64,000 nucleotides of DNA from DAIDKA01 sp963726995 (lineage in GTDB: Bacteria; Pseudomonadota; Gammaproteobacteria; Steroidobacterales; Steroidobacteraceae), in contig CAVSEP010000006.1 of the NCBI GenBank assembly GCA_963726995.1, positions 1,116,001 to 1,180,000 on the forward strand, read 5' to 3'. Every line of letters starts with the position of its first letter. Within the stretch, counting starts at the first letter, position 1. Shown here piece by piece: positions 26,720 to 38,066 of this stretch. The notes beneath the pieces were generated by a model that worked only from the letters and a program-made list of their open reading frames with translations, did not search any database and had not been told where the DNA came from. The position numbers and the translations under genes were made by a program.

Positions 26720-28203
26720 GAGGCTATCTGGGCAATCAGGGGCGCAATCGGCCCAACAAGGGTCCGCGCCACGGCAACGGCAATCGTGACGGCAATCGCG
26801 ATAACGGCAACAACAATCGCGACGGCAACCGCGACGGCAACCGCGCCAACGGACGGCAGGATGATCCGCTGGAAATGGAGGCCTTCGACGGCGGCGAGGA
26901 CGGGGAGGTCATCAGTGCAGCGGAGCTGACCCAGTCGCGTCACTCCATGAACCTCACGGAGCTGAAGTCCAAGCCGATCACCGACCTGGTGAAGCTGGCC
27001 GAGTCGATGGGCCTGGAGAACATGGCCCGCTCGCGCAAGCAGGACATCATCTTCTCGATCCTCAAGGCCCACGCGCGCAACGGCGAGAATATCTACGGCG
27101 ACGGCGTGCTGGAGATCCTGCAGGATGGCTTCGGCTTCCTGCGCTCATCCGACAGCTCGTATCTTGCGGGACCTGACGACATCTACGTAAGTCCCAGCCA
27201 GATCCGCCGTTTCAACCTGCGCACCGGTGACACCATCTCCGGGCTCATCCGTCCGCCGAAGGACGGCGAGCGCTATTTCGCGCTGCTGAAGGTCGGCGAG
27301 ATCAATTTCGATTCTCCCGACAGCTCGCGCAACAAGGTGCTGTTCGAGAATCTCACACCGCTGCATCCGACGCGGCGGCTGAAGCTGGAGCGCGGAAACG
27401 GGTCCACGGAGGACCTGACGGCGCGCATGATCGACCTGGTGGCGCCCATCGGCAGAGGCCAGCGCGGCCTGATCGTCTCGCCGCCGAAAGCCGGCAAGAC
27501 CATGCTGCTGCAGAACATCGCCACCGCCATCACCAACAACCAGCCCGAGGTGTACCTGATCGTGCTGCTCATCGACGAGCGGCCGGAAGAGGTCACCGAG
27601 ATGCAGCGCACGGTGAAGGGCGAGGTGGTCTCCAGCACCTTCGACGAGCCGGCGGCGCGTCACGTTCAGGTGGCCGAGATGGTCATCGAGAAGGCCAAGC
27701 GCCTGGTGGAGCACAAGAAGGATGTGGTCATCCTGCTCGACTCGATCACGCGTCTGGCGCGCGCCTACAACACCGTGGTGCCGTCCTCCGGCAAGGTGCT
27801 CACCGGCGGCGTGGACGCCAATGCCCTGCAGCGCCCGAAGCGCTTCTTCGGTGCGGCCCGCAACATCGAAGAGGGCGGCAGTCTCACCATCCTGGCCACC
27901 GCGCTGATCGACACCGGGTCCAAGATGGACGACGTGATCTACGAGGAATTCAAGGGCACCGGCAACAGCGAAATCCACCTGGATCGCCGCATCGCCGAAA
28001 AGCGGGTGTTCCCCGCGGTGAACATCAACCGTTCCGGCACGCGCAAGGAAGAGCTCATCACCGACCATGGCGAGCTCGCCAAGATCTGGATCCTGCGCAA
28101 GCTCCTGCATCCGATGGACGAACTGGCATCGGTGGAGTTCCTGCTGGACAAGATGAAGGACACCAAGTCCAACGCGGAGTTCTTCGAGGCGATGAAGCGC
28201 TGA
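26716..28203 (+). CDS. rho: Transcription termination factor Rho with extended N-terminus
   Basis: 495 residues. From residue 78 (MNLTELKSKPI) the protein is a standard Rho (E. coli 419 aa): RNA-binding cold-shock-like domain (GFGFLRSSDSSYLAGPDDIYV), Walker A with PPKAGKT, Walker B VVILLDSITRLARAYN, Q-loop and R-loop segments. The first 77 residues are extra: a basic Gly/Asn/Arg/Asp-rich stretch of GNRDGNRDN-type repeats, then an acidic linker. The start at 26716 is supported by the ATGA overlap with trxA; ATG 26947 has no ribosome binding site I can see. Confidence 0.95.
   Translation: MRGYLGNQGRNRPNKGPRHGNGNRDGNRDNGNNNRDGNRDGNRANGRQDDPLEMEAFDGGEDGEVISAAELTQSRHSMNLTELKSKPITDLVKLAESMGLENMARSRKQDIIFSILKAHARNGENIYGDGVLEILQDGFGFLRSSDSSYLAGPDDIYVSPSQIRRFNLRTGDTISGLIRPPKDGERYFALLKVGEINFDSPDSSRNKVLFENLTPLHPTRRLKLERGNGSTEDLTARMIDLVAPIGRGQRGLIVSPPKAGKTMLLQNIATAITNNQPEVYLIVLLIDERPEEVTEMQRTVKGEVVSSTFDEPAARHVQVAEMVIEKAKRLVEHKKDVVILLDSITRLARAYNTVVPSSGKVLTGGVDANALQRPKRFFGAARNIEEGGSLTILATALIDTGSKMDDVIYEEFKGTGNSEIHLDRRIAEKRVFPAVNINRSGTRKEELITDHGELAKIWILRKLLHPMDELASVEFLLDKMKDTKSNAEFFEAMKR
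26770..26856 (+). repeat. GNRDGNR-type coding repeats in rho
   Basis: Short imperfect repeats of GGCAACCGCGAC/GGCAATCGTGAC-type codons encode alternating Gly-Asn-Arg-Asp(-Asn) (residues 19-47 of Rho). Repeat units of 9-12 bases can slip in replication, so length may vary between strains. Confidence 0.75.
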
Positions 28204-28214
28204 AGCCATGCGCG

Positions 28215-28250
28215 CCGCGGGCCCTGCACGTTATGTACAGGCGTCCGCGG
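28215..28250 (+). terminator. Possible rho transcript-end hairpin
   Basis: CCGCGG (28215-28220) and CCTG (28223-28226) pair with CAGG (28238-28241) and CCGCGG (28245-28250). It lies 12 bases after the rho stop, with no T-run, so it may only stabilise the 3' end or act with Rho. Confidence 0.35.
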
Positions 28251-28339
28251 CACCGTCGCCACGCTGCGACTCTGGCGCGGGGCGCTGGCATGTTGGATGA
28301 TGCCGCGGGCCTTTAACTAAGGTAGCGACCCCGTAAACC

Positions 28340-29185
28340 ATGAGTCAATCGCCACAGCGCACCCTGGCATGCATCCTGTCCTTCATCGCTGTGGCCGCGT
28401 TGCAACCCGCGCACGCGGCTGACGATTTCTTCCGCAACGCCGTGGAGACTCCCAGTCCCATCACCGATCACTTCGAGTTCCAGGTGAGCCTGCTGCACGC
28501 TTCGGTCAATACCGACCTGCGCCTGGACCCACCGGGGCAGCCGCTCGGGGGCACCGCACTGTCCGGAACCACGGACCTGGGCTTTCGCCCGTCCGAGAAC
28601 GACGGCCTGCTCGGCCTGATGTTCCGGCTGCGCGATCGCAATCGCATCCGGGCCGACGCGCTGGAACTGGACCAGACGGGCACCGCCACCTTGAGCCGTC
28701 CCATCGTGTTCGGCAGCCAGGTCTTCAGGACTGCCGATGTGACGACCTCGACGCTGCAATGGCGCACCATGGGCCTCACCTGGACCTACGCCTTCATCCA
28801 GAATGACCGCATCGAGCTGGCGGCGGGACTGGGCGTGCACTACATGGATCTGGACGTGCGCGGCACGGTGCCCGCGCGCTTTGCCTCCTACGAGGCGTCC
28901 ACCGCCGGGGCGCTGCCGACACCGGCGCTGGAGGCCGCATGGCGGATCACCCGCAGGTTTTCATTCACCGCCCGCGGCCAGTATCTGCATGCGGCGCACA
29001 ACGGCACCTCCGGCGCACTGACTGATTTTCATGCCGACCTGCAGTTTCGCGCGGTGCCCAACTTCGCCATTGGCGCGGGCTACTCGATGCTGCGCCTGAA
29101 ACTCGATTCGGTGTCGGACTCCGCTCCGGGCAGGCTGGGCATCCGGCTGCGCGGGCCGGAGCTGTTCGTGCGGGTGAGCTTCTAG
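28340..29185 (+). CDS. Outer-membrane beta-barrel-type protein of unknown role
   Basis: 281 residues. Signal peptide (residues 1-26, cleaved after HAA or AHA: ...AALQPAHA|ADD), then alternating hydrophobic/polar beta strands and aromatic girdle residues, ending in a terminal Phe (LFVRVSF), the typical BAM signal. Segments such as LQWRTMGLTWTYAFIQN and IELAAGLGVHYMDLDVRGTV look like barrel strands, so a small 8-10 strand barrel similar to OmpW/Ail types is probable. Not assigned to a family. Convergent with purD, overlapping it by 4 bases. Confidence 0.65.
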   Translation: MSQSPQRTLACILSFIAVAALQPAHAADDFFRNAVETPSPITDHFEFQVSLLHASVNTDLRLDPPGQPLGGTALSGTTDLGFRPSENDGLLGLMFRLRDRNRIRADALELDQTGTATLSRPIVFGSQVFRTADVTTSTLQWRTMGLTWTYAFIQNDRIELAAGLGVHYMDLDVRGTVPARFASYEASTAGALPTPALEAAWRITRRFSFTARGQYLHAAHNGTSGALTDFHADLQFRAVPNFAIGAGYSMLRLKLDSVSDSAPGRLGIRLRGPELFVRVSF

Positions 29186-30474
29186 CTCTCCCGGGCTACC
29201 GCCCGGTAGCCGATGTCATGGCGATACTGCATCCCTGACCAGTCGATGACCTGCGCCAGCGCGTAGGCCTGGCGCTGCGCCGCGCGTACCGAATCACCCA
29301 GCCCCACCGTGCATAACACGCGGCCGCCGTTGGTGAGCGTGGCGGGTGCGGCTGCACCGGCGGCGGCCAGGGTTGCGGCATGGAACACCTTGCCGGGCAG
29401 TCGGGAGGCGGCCTCGAGCCCGTTGATCACATCGCCCTTGCGTACCGTCTCCGGGTAGCCGGCGGCCGCGAGTACCACGCCCAGGGCGGCGCGCGAGTCC
29501 CACTGCGCCTGGACGCGGTCCAGCCGGCCTGCCAGCGCGGCCGCGCACAGATCCGTCAGCGCGGAACGCAGGCGCGCCAGCACCGGTTGGGTCTCGGGGT
29601 CGCCGAAGCGACAGTTGTACTCCAGCACATTGGGCGTGCCGTCGGCGGCGATCATCAGGCCCGCGTACAGGAAGCCCGTATAGGGCGTGCCGTCGGCGTG
29701 CAGGCCGCGGATGGTGGGGTGGATGACCTCGCGCATGATCCGCTCATGCAGCGCCGCAGTGACGATGGGCGCGGGCGAATAGGCGCCCATGCCGCCGGTG
29801 TTCGGACCCTGGTCCCCGTCGCGCAGCCGCTTGTGGTCCTGGGAGGTGGCCAGCGGCAGCACATGGGTGCCATCGGCCATGACGATGAAGCTGACCTCCT
29901 CCCCTTCCAGGAAGTCCTCGATGACCACCTCATCGCCGGCGGCGCCGAACTGACCGGCGAACATGTCGGTCGCGGCGCGGATGGCCTCATCGTGCGTGGC
30001 GGCGATTACGACCCCCTTGCCGGCGGCCAGGCCGCTGGCCTTGACCACGATCGGCGTGGGCCTGGAGCGCACATAGGACGGATCGAAGCTGGCACGGGTG
30101 AAGCTGCGGTAGCCGGCGGTGGGAATGCGGTGGCGCTGCAGGAACTGTTTGCAGAAGGTCTTCGAGCCCTCCAGACGCGCGCCCAGGCGCGTGGGCCCGA
30201 AGCACTTCAGGCCGGCTGCCGCAAAGGCGTCCACGACGCCCAGCACCAGCGGACCTTCCGGCCCGACGATGGTCAGATCGACTTTTTCGGACCTCGCCAG
30301 CGCCACCAGTCCGTCGAGGTCTTCCGGATCGAGGGCGACGTTGCGCACACGCGGCTCGGCGGCGGTGCCGGCGTTGCCGGGTGCGACCAGCACCTCGCTG
30401 ACCCCCGGCTCCGCGGCGCACTTCCAGGCCAGGGCATGCTCACGGCCACCGCCGCCAATGATCAGGACCTTCAT
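29182..30474 (-). CDS. purD: Phosphoribosylamine-glycine ligase PurD
   Basis: 430 residues, usual GARS length. ATP-grasp enzyme joining glycine to phosphoribosylamine in purine synthesis. N-terminal MKVLIIGGGGREHALAWK, ATP-grasp core with VVKASGLAAGKGV, the EFLEGEE-type strand and metal-binding LEYNCRFGDPETQ. It follows purH by 9 bases, as in most gammaproteobacterial dusB-fis-purH-purD loci. Intact, unlike its upstream neighbours. Confidence 0.96.
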   Translation of the reverse strand: MKVLIIGGGGREHALAWKCAAEPGVSEVLVAPGNAGTAAEPRVRNVALDPEDLDGLVALARSEKVDLTIVGPEGPLVLGVVDAFAAAGLKCFGPTRLGARLEGSKTFCKQFLQRHRIPTAGYRSFTRASFDPSYVRSRPTPIVVKASGLAAGKGVVIAATHDEAIRAATDMFAGQFGAAGDEVVIEDFLEGEEVSFIVMADGTHVLPLATSQDHKRLRDGDQGPNTGGMGAYSPAPIVTAALHERIMREVIHPTIRGLHADGTPYTGFLYAGLMIAADGTPNVLEYNCRFGDPETQPVLARLRSALTDLCAAALAGRLDRVQAQWDSRAALGVVLAAAGYPETVRKGDVINGLEAASRLPGKVFHAATLAAAGAAAPATLTNGGRVLCTVGLGDSVRAAQRQAYALAQVIDWSGMQYRHDIGYRAVARES

Positions 30475-30483
30475 CGCGGCTCC

Positions 30484-32066
30484 TCAGTGCCGGAAATGAC
30501 GCATGCCGGTGAACACCATGGCGAGATCGAATTCATCGGCGGCCGCGATGACTTCCGCATCGCGACGGGAGCCGCCCGGCTGGATGACCGCCCGCACGCC
30601 CAGGCGCGCCGCGGCTTCGAGACCGTCGCGAAACGGGAAGTAGGCATCCGAAGCCAGCACCGAACCTGCAACCTCGAGCTTTTCGTCCGCCGCCTTCAGC
30701 GCCGCGATCCGGGTCGAATACACGCGGCTCATCTGGCCTGCGCCCACGCCCACCGTGGCGCCGCCGCGCGCCAGGACGATGGCATTGGACTTCACGAACC
30801 GGCAGACCCGCCAGGCGAAGTTCAGGTCCTTCAGTTCCTGCGCGCTCGGCGCGCGCCGGGTGACCACCGTGAGACCGGCTGCGCTGATGTTCGCGGTATC
30901 GCGGGTCTGGACCAGCAGGCCGCAGGCGATGCTGCGCAACTCGACCTCACCATCGGCAGCCTCGCTCGCCGCGTGGGCCGCGCGCGCCACTGCCAGCACG
31001 CGGATGTCCGGCCTCTGCGCCAGGATCGGCAGCGCCTCGGCGGCTACGGCCGGCGCGGCAATCACTTCGGCGAACTGGCGGCCGACGATGCTGCGTGCCG
31101 TGGCGGCGTCCAGTTCCTGGTTGCAGGCGATGATGCCGCCAAACGCCGAAGTCGGGTCGGTCCGGTAGGCCGCCTCGTAGGCACCGGACAAAGTGGCGGC
31201 CCGGGCAGACTCCGCAGGGATTGGCGTGCTTGACGATCACGCACGCGGCCTGCGCGAACTGGCGGACGCACTCGATGGCGGTATCGGCATCGGCGATATT
31301 GTTGAAGGACAGTTCCTTGCCCTGCAGCATGCGGGCGGCCGGCGATGCCCGCGGCAGCCGGCCCCGGCCGGACGGTAGAAGGCCGCCTGCTGGTGGGGGT
31401 TCTCGCCGTAGCGCAGATCCTGGACTTTCTCGAACACCAGCGGCAGCGTCGGCGGAAAGGTCGGACGGCTGCAGCGCCCGCTGCTGCATCAGCCACTGCG
31501 ACACCATGGTGTCGTACGGGCCGTGTGCGCATAGGCGCCGGCCGCCAGCGCCGCACGCAGTTCGAAGGTGGTGGCGCCGTCGTGCGCGTCAAGTTCGCTC
31601 GAGTACGCGCGGATAGTCCGCCGGATCGACCACCACCGTCACGAATTCATGGTTCTTGGCGGCGCCGCGCAGCATCGCGGGTCCGCCGATGTCGATGTTC
31701 TCGATGCCCTCCTGGTAGCTGCACTGCGGCCTGGCGACGGCGCTGGCGAAGGGATAGAGGTTGACGACGAGCAGATCGATGGGCAGCGATCTGCTGCCCG
31801 GCCATGGCCGCATCATCGATGCCGCGCCGGCCGAGCAGTCCGCCGTGGATCTTCGGGTGCAGGGTCTTCAGGCGCCCGTCCATCAGTTCCGGAAAGCCGG
31901 TGTAGTCGGCGACCTCGCGGACCGGCAGTCCCGCCTCGCGCAGCAGCCGCGCCGTGCCCCCGGTGGACAGGATTTCGACGCCGCGTGCGGCCAGGGCGCG
32001 GGCCAGTTCGATGACACCGGCCTTGTCGGACACGGAAATCAGCGCCCGTCGAACAGGTTGGAGCAT
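30484..32066 (-). pseudogene. purH: Bifunctional AICAR transformylase/IMP cyclohydrolase PurH, six frame breaks
   Basis: Last two steps of IMP synthesis. From ATG 32066 (GGGAG upstream) the cyclohydrolase part reads RRALISVSDKAGVIEL...TLHPKIHGGLLG, then the frame breaks near 31784, 31597, 31517, 31462, 31354 and 31202. The pieces continue one another exactly: PIDLLVVNLYPF, ELDAHDGATTFELRAAL, TMVSQWLMQQ, VFEKVQDLRYGENPHQQAAFYR, MLQGKELSFNNIADADTA, then YEAAYRTDPTSAFGG to the stop. Removing four inserted and adding two lost bases gives 526 residues, normal for PurH. Six indels in 600 bases with intact residues between them look like sequence error rather than decay. Confidence 0.85.
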
Positions 32067-32118
32067 GAAACGTCGAACTCCCGCCGCCTTCAAGCCGCAA
32101 GGCAGCGTGGCAGGTTGA

Positions 32119-32409
32119 TCAGCCGGCGATGCCGTGCAGGCGCAGCTTCTTGCGCAGCGTGCCGCGGTTGATACCGAGAATATCGGCCGCCCGCACCTGG
32201 TTGCCCTCGGTGTAGTCGAGCACCGCCTTCAGCAGCGGCTCCTCGACCTCGCGCAGCACCAGGTCGTACAGATGCGCCGGTCGATGGCCGTTCAAGCTGG
32301 CGAAGTAGTCGATGAGAGCCCGTTCCGTATGGGTGCGCAGGGGGAGGTCCTTGCCGTTGGACCTTGCCGCGCTGGCAATGCGCGTCCGACCATTCTTCCT
32401 GACTACCAT
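32119..32409 (-). CDS. fis: Nucleoid-associated protein Fis
   Basis: 96 residues from ATG 32409. The C-terminal helix-turn-helix reads EGNQVRAADILGINRGTLRKKL (split: EGNQVRAADILG / INRGTLRKKL), nearly identical to E. coli Fis; the N-terminal arm differs. Bends DNA and controls rRNA promoters and recombination. The start overlaps the dusB stop by 7 bases, the same dusB-fis coupling as in enterics and pseudomonads. Confidence 0.95.
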   Translation of the reverse strand: MVVRKNGRTRIASAARSNGKDLPLRTHTERALIDYFASLNGHRPAHLYDLVLREVEEPLLKAVLDYTEGNQVRAADILGINRGTLRKKLRLHGIAG

Positions 32410-33434
32410 GTGCGCTCCCCGACCGCGTCCCACTGCTGACAGCGGCCCGACTCGCCTCGGGCCCAGCCGTCAAAGTGATTCTCAGCCAGCCCGAACTGTT
32501 CGACCGTGTTCCCTGCCGCCAGCAATGCCCGCCGGACACTCTCCGGGACGGAAAGTCGGTCGCAGTACCAGCTTATATGTTTGCGTGCGATCCGGACTCC
32601 CGATGCTTCGCCGTAGAAGCCGTACAGAGAATCCAGATGCTCAAGAATAATATCACGCAGCTGCTACGGCGCCAGTGCATCAGGCGGCTTCTCGCCGGCG
32701 AGCAGGGCATTGACATCGCGAAAAATCCACGGTGCGCCATGACTCGCGCGACCGATCATTACTCCGTCTGCACCGGTATGCGCAAGTACCGCGTGCGCCT
32801 TCTGCGCTGAATCAATATCACCGTTGGCGAACACCGCAATTCGCACCCGGGATTTTATTTCGCGGATGGTGTCGTACTCGGCATCGCCCTCGTAGCGATC
32901 CGCGCGCGTGCGTCCGTGCACGGCAAGCGACTGAATGCCGTGGCTTTCTGCCAGCTGTGCAATTCGCACGCCATTCATGGTCTCGCGGTCCCAGCCGGTG
33001 CGAATCTTGAGCGTTACGGGCACGCGTGACGGCACGCACCACCGCCGCCAGGATGGCGGCGACCAGCGGCTCGTCGCGCAACAGCGCCGAACCGCAGGAG
33101 CGGCCGCACACTTTCTTGGCCGGACAACCCATGTTGATGTCGATGATCTGCGCACCCCTGTCGACATTGAGGCGCGCGGCGTCGGCGATCACCTGCGGTT
33201 CGGCTCCGGCCAGCTGCACGACCCGTGGCTCGGGTTCGCCGCTGTGATCCAGCCGATGCCTTGACTTGGCGGTGTGCCACAGGCTGGTGTCGCTGGTCAG
33301 CATTTCCGAAGCCGCCAGTCCGGCGCCGAGTCTGCGGGCCAGGATTCGAAACGGGCGATCGGTGACGCCCGCCATGGGTGCCAGCACCGCGCGCGCGGGC
33401 AGCTCCAGGGACCAATCTGCAGCGGCGGGCGCAT
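32403..33434 (-). pseudogene. dusB: tRNA-dihydrouridine synthase B, frame breaks and in-frame amber
   Basis: FMN enzyme that reduces uridine in tRNA. Start ATG 33434 gives MRPPLQIGPWS, then one base is missing near 33405 before LPARAVLAPMAGVTDRPF. An extra base near 33026 separates LVAAILAAVVRAV from VPVTLKIRTGWDRETMNG. The core has the catalytic-Cys region GCPAKKVCGRSCGSALL and GADGVMIGRASHGAPWIF. At 32664-32666 an in-frame TAG follows DALAP, and the same frame then continues with QLRDIILEHLDSLYGFYGEASG to a real stop at 32403-32405. Full length would be 343 residues. Likely sequence error. Confidence 0.85.
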
Positions 33435-34774
33435 CAGTGACGGCCGGGATCGTTGGCGCAGGTCACGGCGCGGGCCTGGCCGGCCATGCAGGCGTCGATC
33501 TCGAAGCCGGTGGCCGCCTGTCCGGGATCCTGGAAGGCTACCTGCACGTCCACGCGCTGGCCCGGCGCCATGAGGCTCACCTGGGGTGCACCGCGCCCCA
33601 GGTACTCGGCAGGTTTGAGGTCGCGCGCCGCGACCCGGTTGCCAAAGTGGTCCTGCATGACCACCCGCAGCAGCGGCAGCGGCTGCACCCGCGTGGCGTG
33701 ATTGCTGATGCTCGCCCGCACCACCAGCCCGCCCGCCGGTGCACCGTCCGTGGTGGCTCCCAGCTGCCGGATCTCATAGCGCGCAATGTCCCAGCGCGCC
33801 GCCAGCGGCCGCCCCAGGCTTTGGTAGAGCGCCGTGATCGGGCCGATGCAGCAGCGCATTTTCCGCGAGCTGGCGCGCGATAGTGATGCAGTACCTGGAC
33901 GGCCAGGCACAGCGTCAAGATTCCGGCGGTGCCCTGCAGTACCCAGCGCGGCTGGCGCCGCGCCACGCGCCGCGGCGCCAGCAGGGATTCGGCCGCTGCG
34001 GGGTGTTCGGCGACCGTGACGGCATCGGTGAGGTCGATGGCAAATTCGCGAGTGACGTCAGTGGCAGGCGCCGAAGGGATGGCGATTTCTGCCGGCGCGG
34101 GACTCGGGGCCGGCGCCGACCAGTCGGCGCTGAACTCAATCTCTTCCTCTTGCACCGCCGGCGGCGTGACGGCCACGGCGGCGGGGGCGACCGCGGCGGG
34201 CGCGATGGCGGCAGGCGCGGCTGCGGCGGCTACGGGACGCGCGGCGACGGCCTGCTGCGGGGCCGCGGCCGGGATCGGTGGGGGCGGCGCTTCGGCCGCG
34301 ACCGGCTCGTCGGCCGCGGCCGGTGCCGACGGCGCCTGGGGCGCGATCAGCTCTTCCGGCTCGGGCTCCGCGTCCGCAGCCATGGCCGCGGCGAGTTCGG
34401 GATCCTCGACGCTGAGGATGATGGATTCGATAGGTGCCCGTGCCCTCAGCGGCGGACGCCTCGATGAACACTTCGTTGATATTGGTCGATGCCGGATTGA
34501 ATTCCAGCGAGGTATCCGTCGATGCGAGCGCCTCCGCGCCGCCCGGCTGTGCCGCCATCGGCGAAGCCGGCGGTTCTGGCAGCGTCAGTGCCTGGAGGCT
34601 TTGCGTGTCGGTCGGGGGCGCCTGTTCCGCCAGGCGGGCCGGATCATCGGCCAGGGCCGCGAGCGCATTGAACACGTTGTGGCAGCGCCCGCAGCGCACA
34701 TAGCCCTGCGCCGCCCGCAGGTCAGTCGCCGTGACGGTAAGGCGCAGGTTGCATTTGGAGCAGACGGTGAACAT
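33434..34774 (-). pseudogene. Zinc-ribbon DUF3426 membrane protein, frameshifted
   Basis: N-terminal zinc ribbon MFTVCSKCNLRL...YVRCGRCHNVFNA (CxxC...CxxC, the MJ0042-type finger), a long Ala/Pro/Val-rich linker (about residues 120-260), one membrane helix (WVLQGTAGILTLCLAVQVL) and a C-terminal DUF3426 domain (EIRQLGAT...VVRASISNHA...PLPLLRVVMQDHFGN). Frames break near 34430, 33870 and 33845; correcting them gives about 445 residues. Inner membrane, C-terminal domain probably periplasmic; role unknown. It is the usual neighbour of prmA in this operon, and its stop overlaps the dusB ATG. Confidence 0.75.
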
Positions 34775-34810
34775 ACCGGCTATCGGTCCTGGGCGGTCGG
34801 TACGGGCCCG

Positions 34811-35688
34811 CTACGCGCGGCGCACGGCATGCAATGCAACCCAACCATCGCGCACCGCAATCGCAGTGGTATCAAACCACGCGTCGTAGGCCGCTGTCAC
34901 CTCCGCCTCCTGATGCTGCATGAGTCCCGACAGGACCACATCGCCCCCGGGCCGCACCAGCGCGGCGAACGCCGGCGCCAGCTCGCACAGCGGTCCGGAA
35001 AGGATGTTCGCCAACAGCACGTCCACCGCGCTCGGCAGTGCGGCCGTTGCCGCACAGATGACCGTTGCCTCGGCGACCCCATTGGCCTGCGCATTCTCGG
35101 CGGTGGCCAGCAGCGCCTGGGGGTCGATGTCGTGGCACCAGGCGCGCGCGGCGCCGAGCTTGAGGGCGGCGATCGCGAGAATCCCGGAGCCGCAGCCGAA
35201 ATCGATGACGCGGGCGCCGGCCGGTGCGTGCGCATCGAGCCAGGACAGGCACATCGCGGTGGTCGCGTGGGTGCCGGTGCCGAAGGCCAGGCCCGGATCC
35301 AGCAGCACGACGACGGCCGACGGATCGCTCACCACCTCGTGGCGCGGACACACCCAGAGGCGCGTGCCGAAGCGCATCGCATGGAAGTCCTTGAGCCACT
35401 CGCGTTCCCACAGCCGATCCTGGACGAGGCGTGACTGGATGCTCTCCGGCGCCACGTCCAGGCGCTGCGCCAGCGAATCGACGACGGCGCGGGCGTCGGT
35501 ACCGTCGGCAAACAGGGCCTGCATGCGCGTGGCGGGCCATAGGCGCACTTCACCGGGCGCGGGCTCCAGCACCGCATCATCGCGGCTGTCGGTCAGCGTC
35601 ACGGACAGCGCGCCGAACTCGAAGCGGCCGCCTCGGCCACATCGGGCGCCAGCCCCTGAAGCTGCAGCGTCAATTCCAGAAACGGCAT
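34811..35688 (-). pseudogene. prmA: Ribosomal protein L11 methyltransferase PrmA, one frame break
   Basis: SAM-dependent trimethylation of L11. ATG 35688 gives MPFLELTLQLQGLAPDVAEAAA; one base is missing near 35625, after which the reading frame (open from 35602) continues SVTLTDSRDDAVLEPAPGE. Catalytic-domain motifs DPGLAFGTGTHATT, DFGCGSGILAIAALKLG and LANILSGPL are intact. Restored length is 292 residues against 293 in E. coli. Ten bases after accC, as commonly seen. Confidence 0.9.
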
Positions 35689-35698
35689 GGCGTGCCGT

Positions 35699-37042
<1,344 letters not shown>

Positions 37043-37045
37043 GGC

Positions 37046-37495
37046 TTATTCGATGACGAACAGGGGCTGGCCGAATTCAACCGGATCGCCGTTCTGCGCC
37101 ATGATGGAGGTGACCCTGCCGCTCTTGTCCGCTTCGATCTGGTTCATCATCTTCATGGCCTCGATGATGCAGAGCACCTGGCCGACCTTGACCTCATCGC
37201 CGATGTCGACGAAGGCCTTGGCGCCCGGTGTGGCCGCCGCATAGAAAGTGCCCACCATGGGAGCGGTCACGACGTGTTCGTTGGCGCGCGGCTTGGCGGG
37301 GGCTTCGACGGCGGCAGCGGCGGCGGGCGCGGCGGCAGGGGCCGCGACCATCAGTGGCGCGGGAGCGTGCGCGGCAACGGTTCCGGTGGGCATACGGCTG
37401 ATGCGGACGGACTCCTCGCCCTCCTTGATTTCGATTTCCGCGATTCCGGATTCCTCCAGAAGCTCAATCAGCTTTTTGACCTTGCGAATATCCAT
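37046..37495 (-). CDS. accB: Acetyl-CoA carboxylase biotin carboxyl carrier protein
   Basis: 149 residues from ATG 37495 (MDIRKVKKLIELLEESGI). N-terminal helix, Ala/Pro linker (about 50-75), and biotinyl domain with the target lysine in EAMKMMNQIEAD and the thumb segment around GTFYAAATPGAKAFV. Carries biotin between AccC and the carboxyltransferase. Confidence 0.96.
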   Translation of the reverse strand: MDIRKVKKLIELLEESGIAEIEIKEGEESVRISRMPTGTVAAHAPAPLMVAAPAAAPAAAAAVEAPAKPRANEHVVTAPMVGTFYAAATPGAKAFVDIGDEVKVGQVLCIIEAMKMMNQIEADKSGRVTSIMAQNGDPVEFGQPLFVIE

Positions 37496-37541
37496 GCCGG
37501 GCGTGCTCCCCTGAAAATATCTGGTGTTCTGTTTGCGCGTT

Positions 37542-38000
37542 CTAGGCGTGGCCGGCCGGCTTGCCGGCCAGCAGCCGCGCGACGGCCCGCACCGCGAGCT
37601 CATAGCCGAAGGCCCCGAGCCCCACGATGGAGCCGACCGCGATGTCCGAAAAATAGGATTCGCGGCGGAAGGCCTCGCGGGCGTGGACGTTGCTCAGGTG
37701 AACTTCCAGGAACGGCAGTCGCACCGCAGCAATCGCATCACGCAGTGCAACACTGGTGTGCGTGAAGGCGCCGGGGTTGAGAATCAGGAAATCAGTGGCG
37801 TCACGACCCGCCTGGTGGATCCGCCCGATCAGCTCATGCTCGGCGTTGCTCTGGAAGGCGGTGAGTTCATGGCCGCACTCCCGGGCGACGGCGGCGGCGC
37901 GGGTCTCGATGTCAGTGAGCGTGTCGGCCCCATAGATATCCGGCTCCCGGGTGCCCAGGAGGTTCAGGTTCGGGCCATTGACCAGGAGAATTCGCGCCAT
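37542..38000 (-). CDS. aroQ: Type II 3-dehydroquinate dehydratase
   Basis: 152 residues, dodecameric type II enzyme of the shikimate pathway. NGPNLNLLGTREPDIYG with the catalytic Arg/Tyr lid, FQSNAEHELIGRIHQA, NPGAFTHTSVALRDAI with the glutamine/asparagine and His region, and EVHLSNVHAREAFR. aroQ directly before accB-accC is a common arrangement. Confidence 0.96.
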   Translation of the reverse strand: MARILLVNGPNLNLLGTREPDIYGADTLTDIETRAAAVARECGHELTAFQSNAEHELIGRIHQAGRDATDFLILNPGAFTHTSVALRDAIAAVRLPFLEVHLSNVHAREAFRRESYFSDIAVGSIVGLGAFGYELAVRAVARLLAGKPAGHA

Positions 38001-38066
38001 AAAGCGCGGCGAATTTACCCTAAGTTGCAGGCGTTTGGGTACCTTTGCCGGTAAATTTGCCTCAGA

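Noticed and set aside
26770..26856. CRISPR-like short repeats
   Set aside because: Units are 9-12 bases without spacers and are in frame within rho; they encode Gly-Asn-Arg-Asp.
29380..31233. 617-codon plus-strand open frame opposite purD/purH
   Set aside because: Antisense to purD with intact ATP-grasp motifs; no domain in this frame.
32403..33434. Recoded amber (pyrrolysine or readthrough) in dusB
   Set aside because: Same gene has two indels and lies in the error-dense region; no Pyl genes and no other such case in the window.
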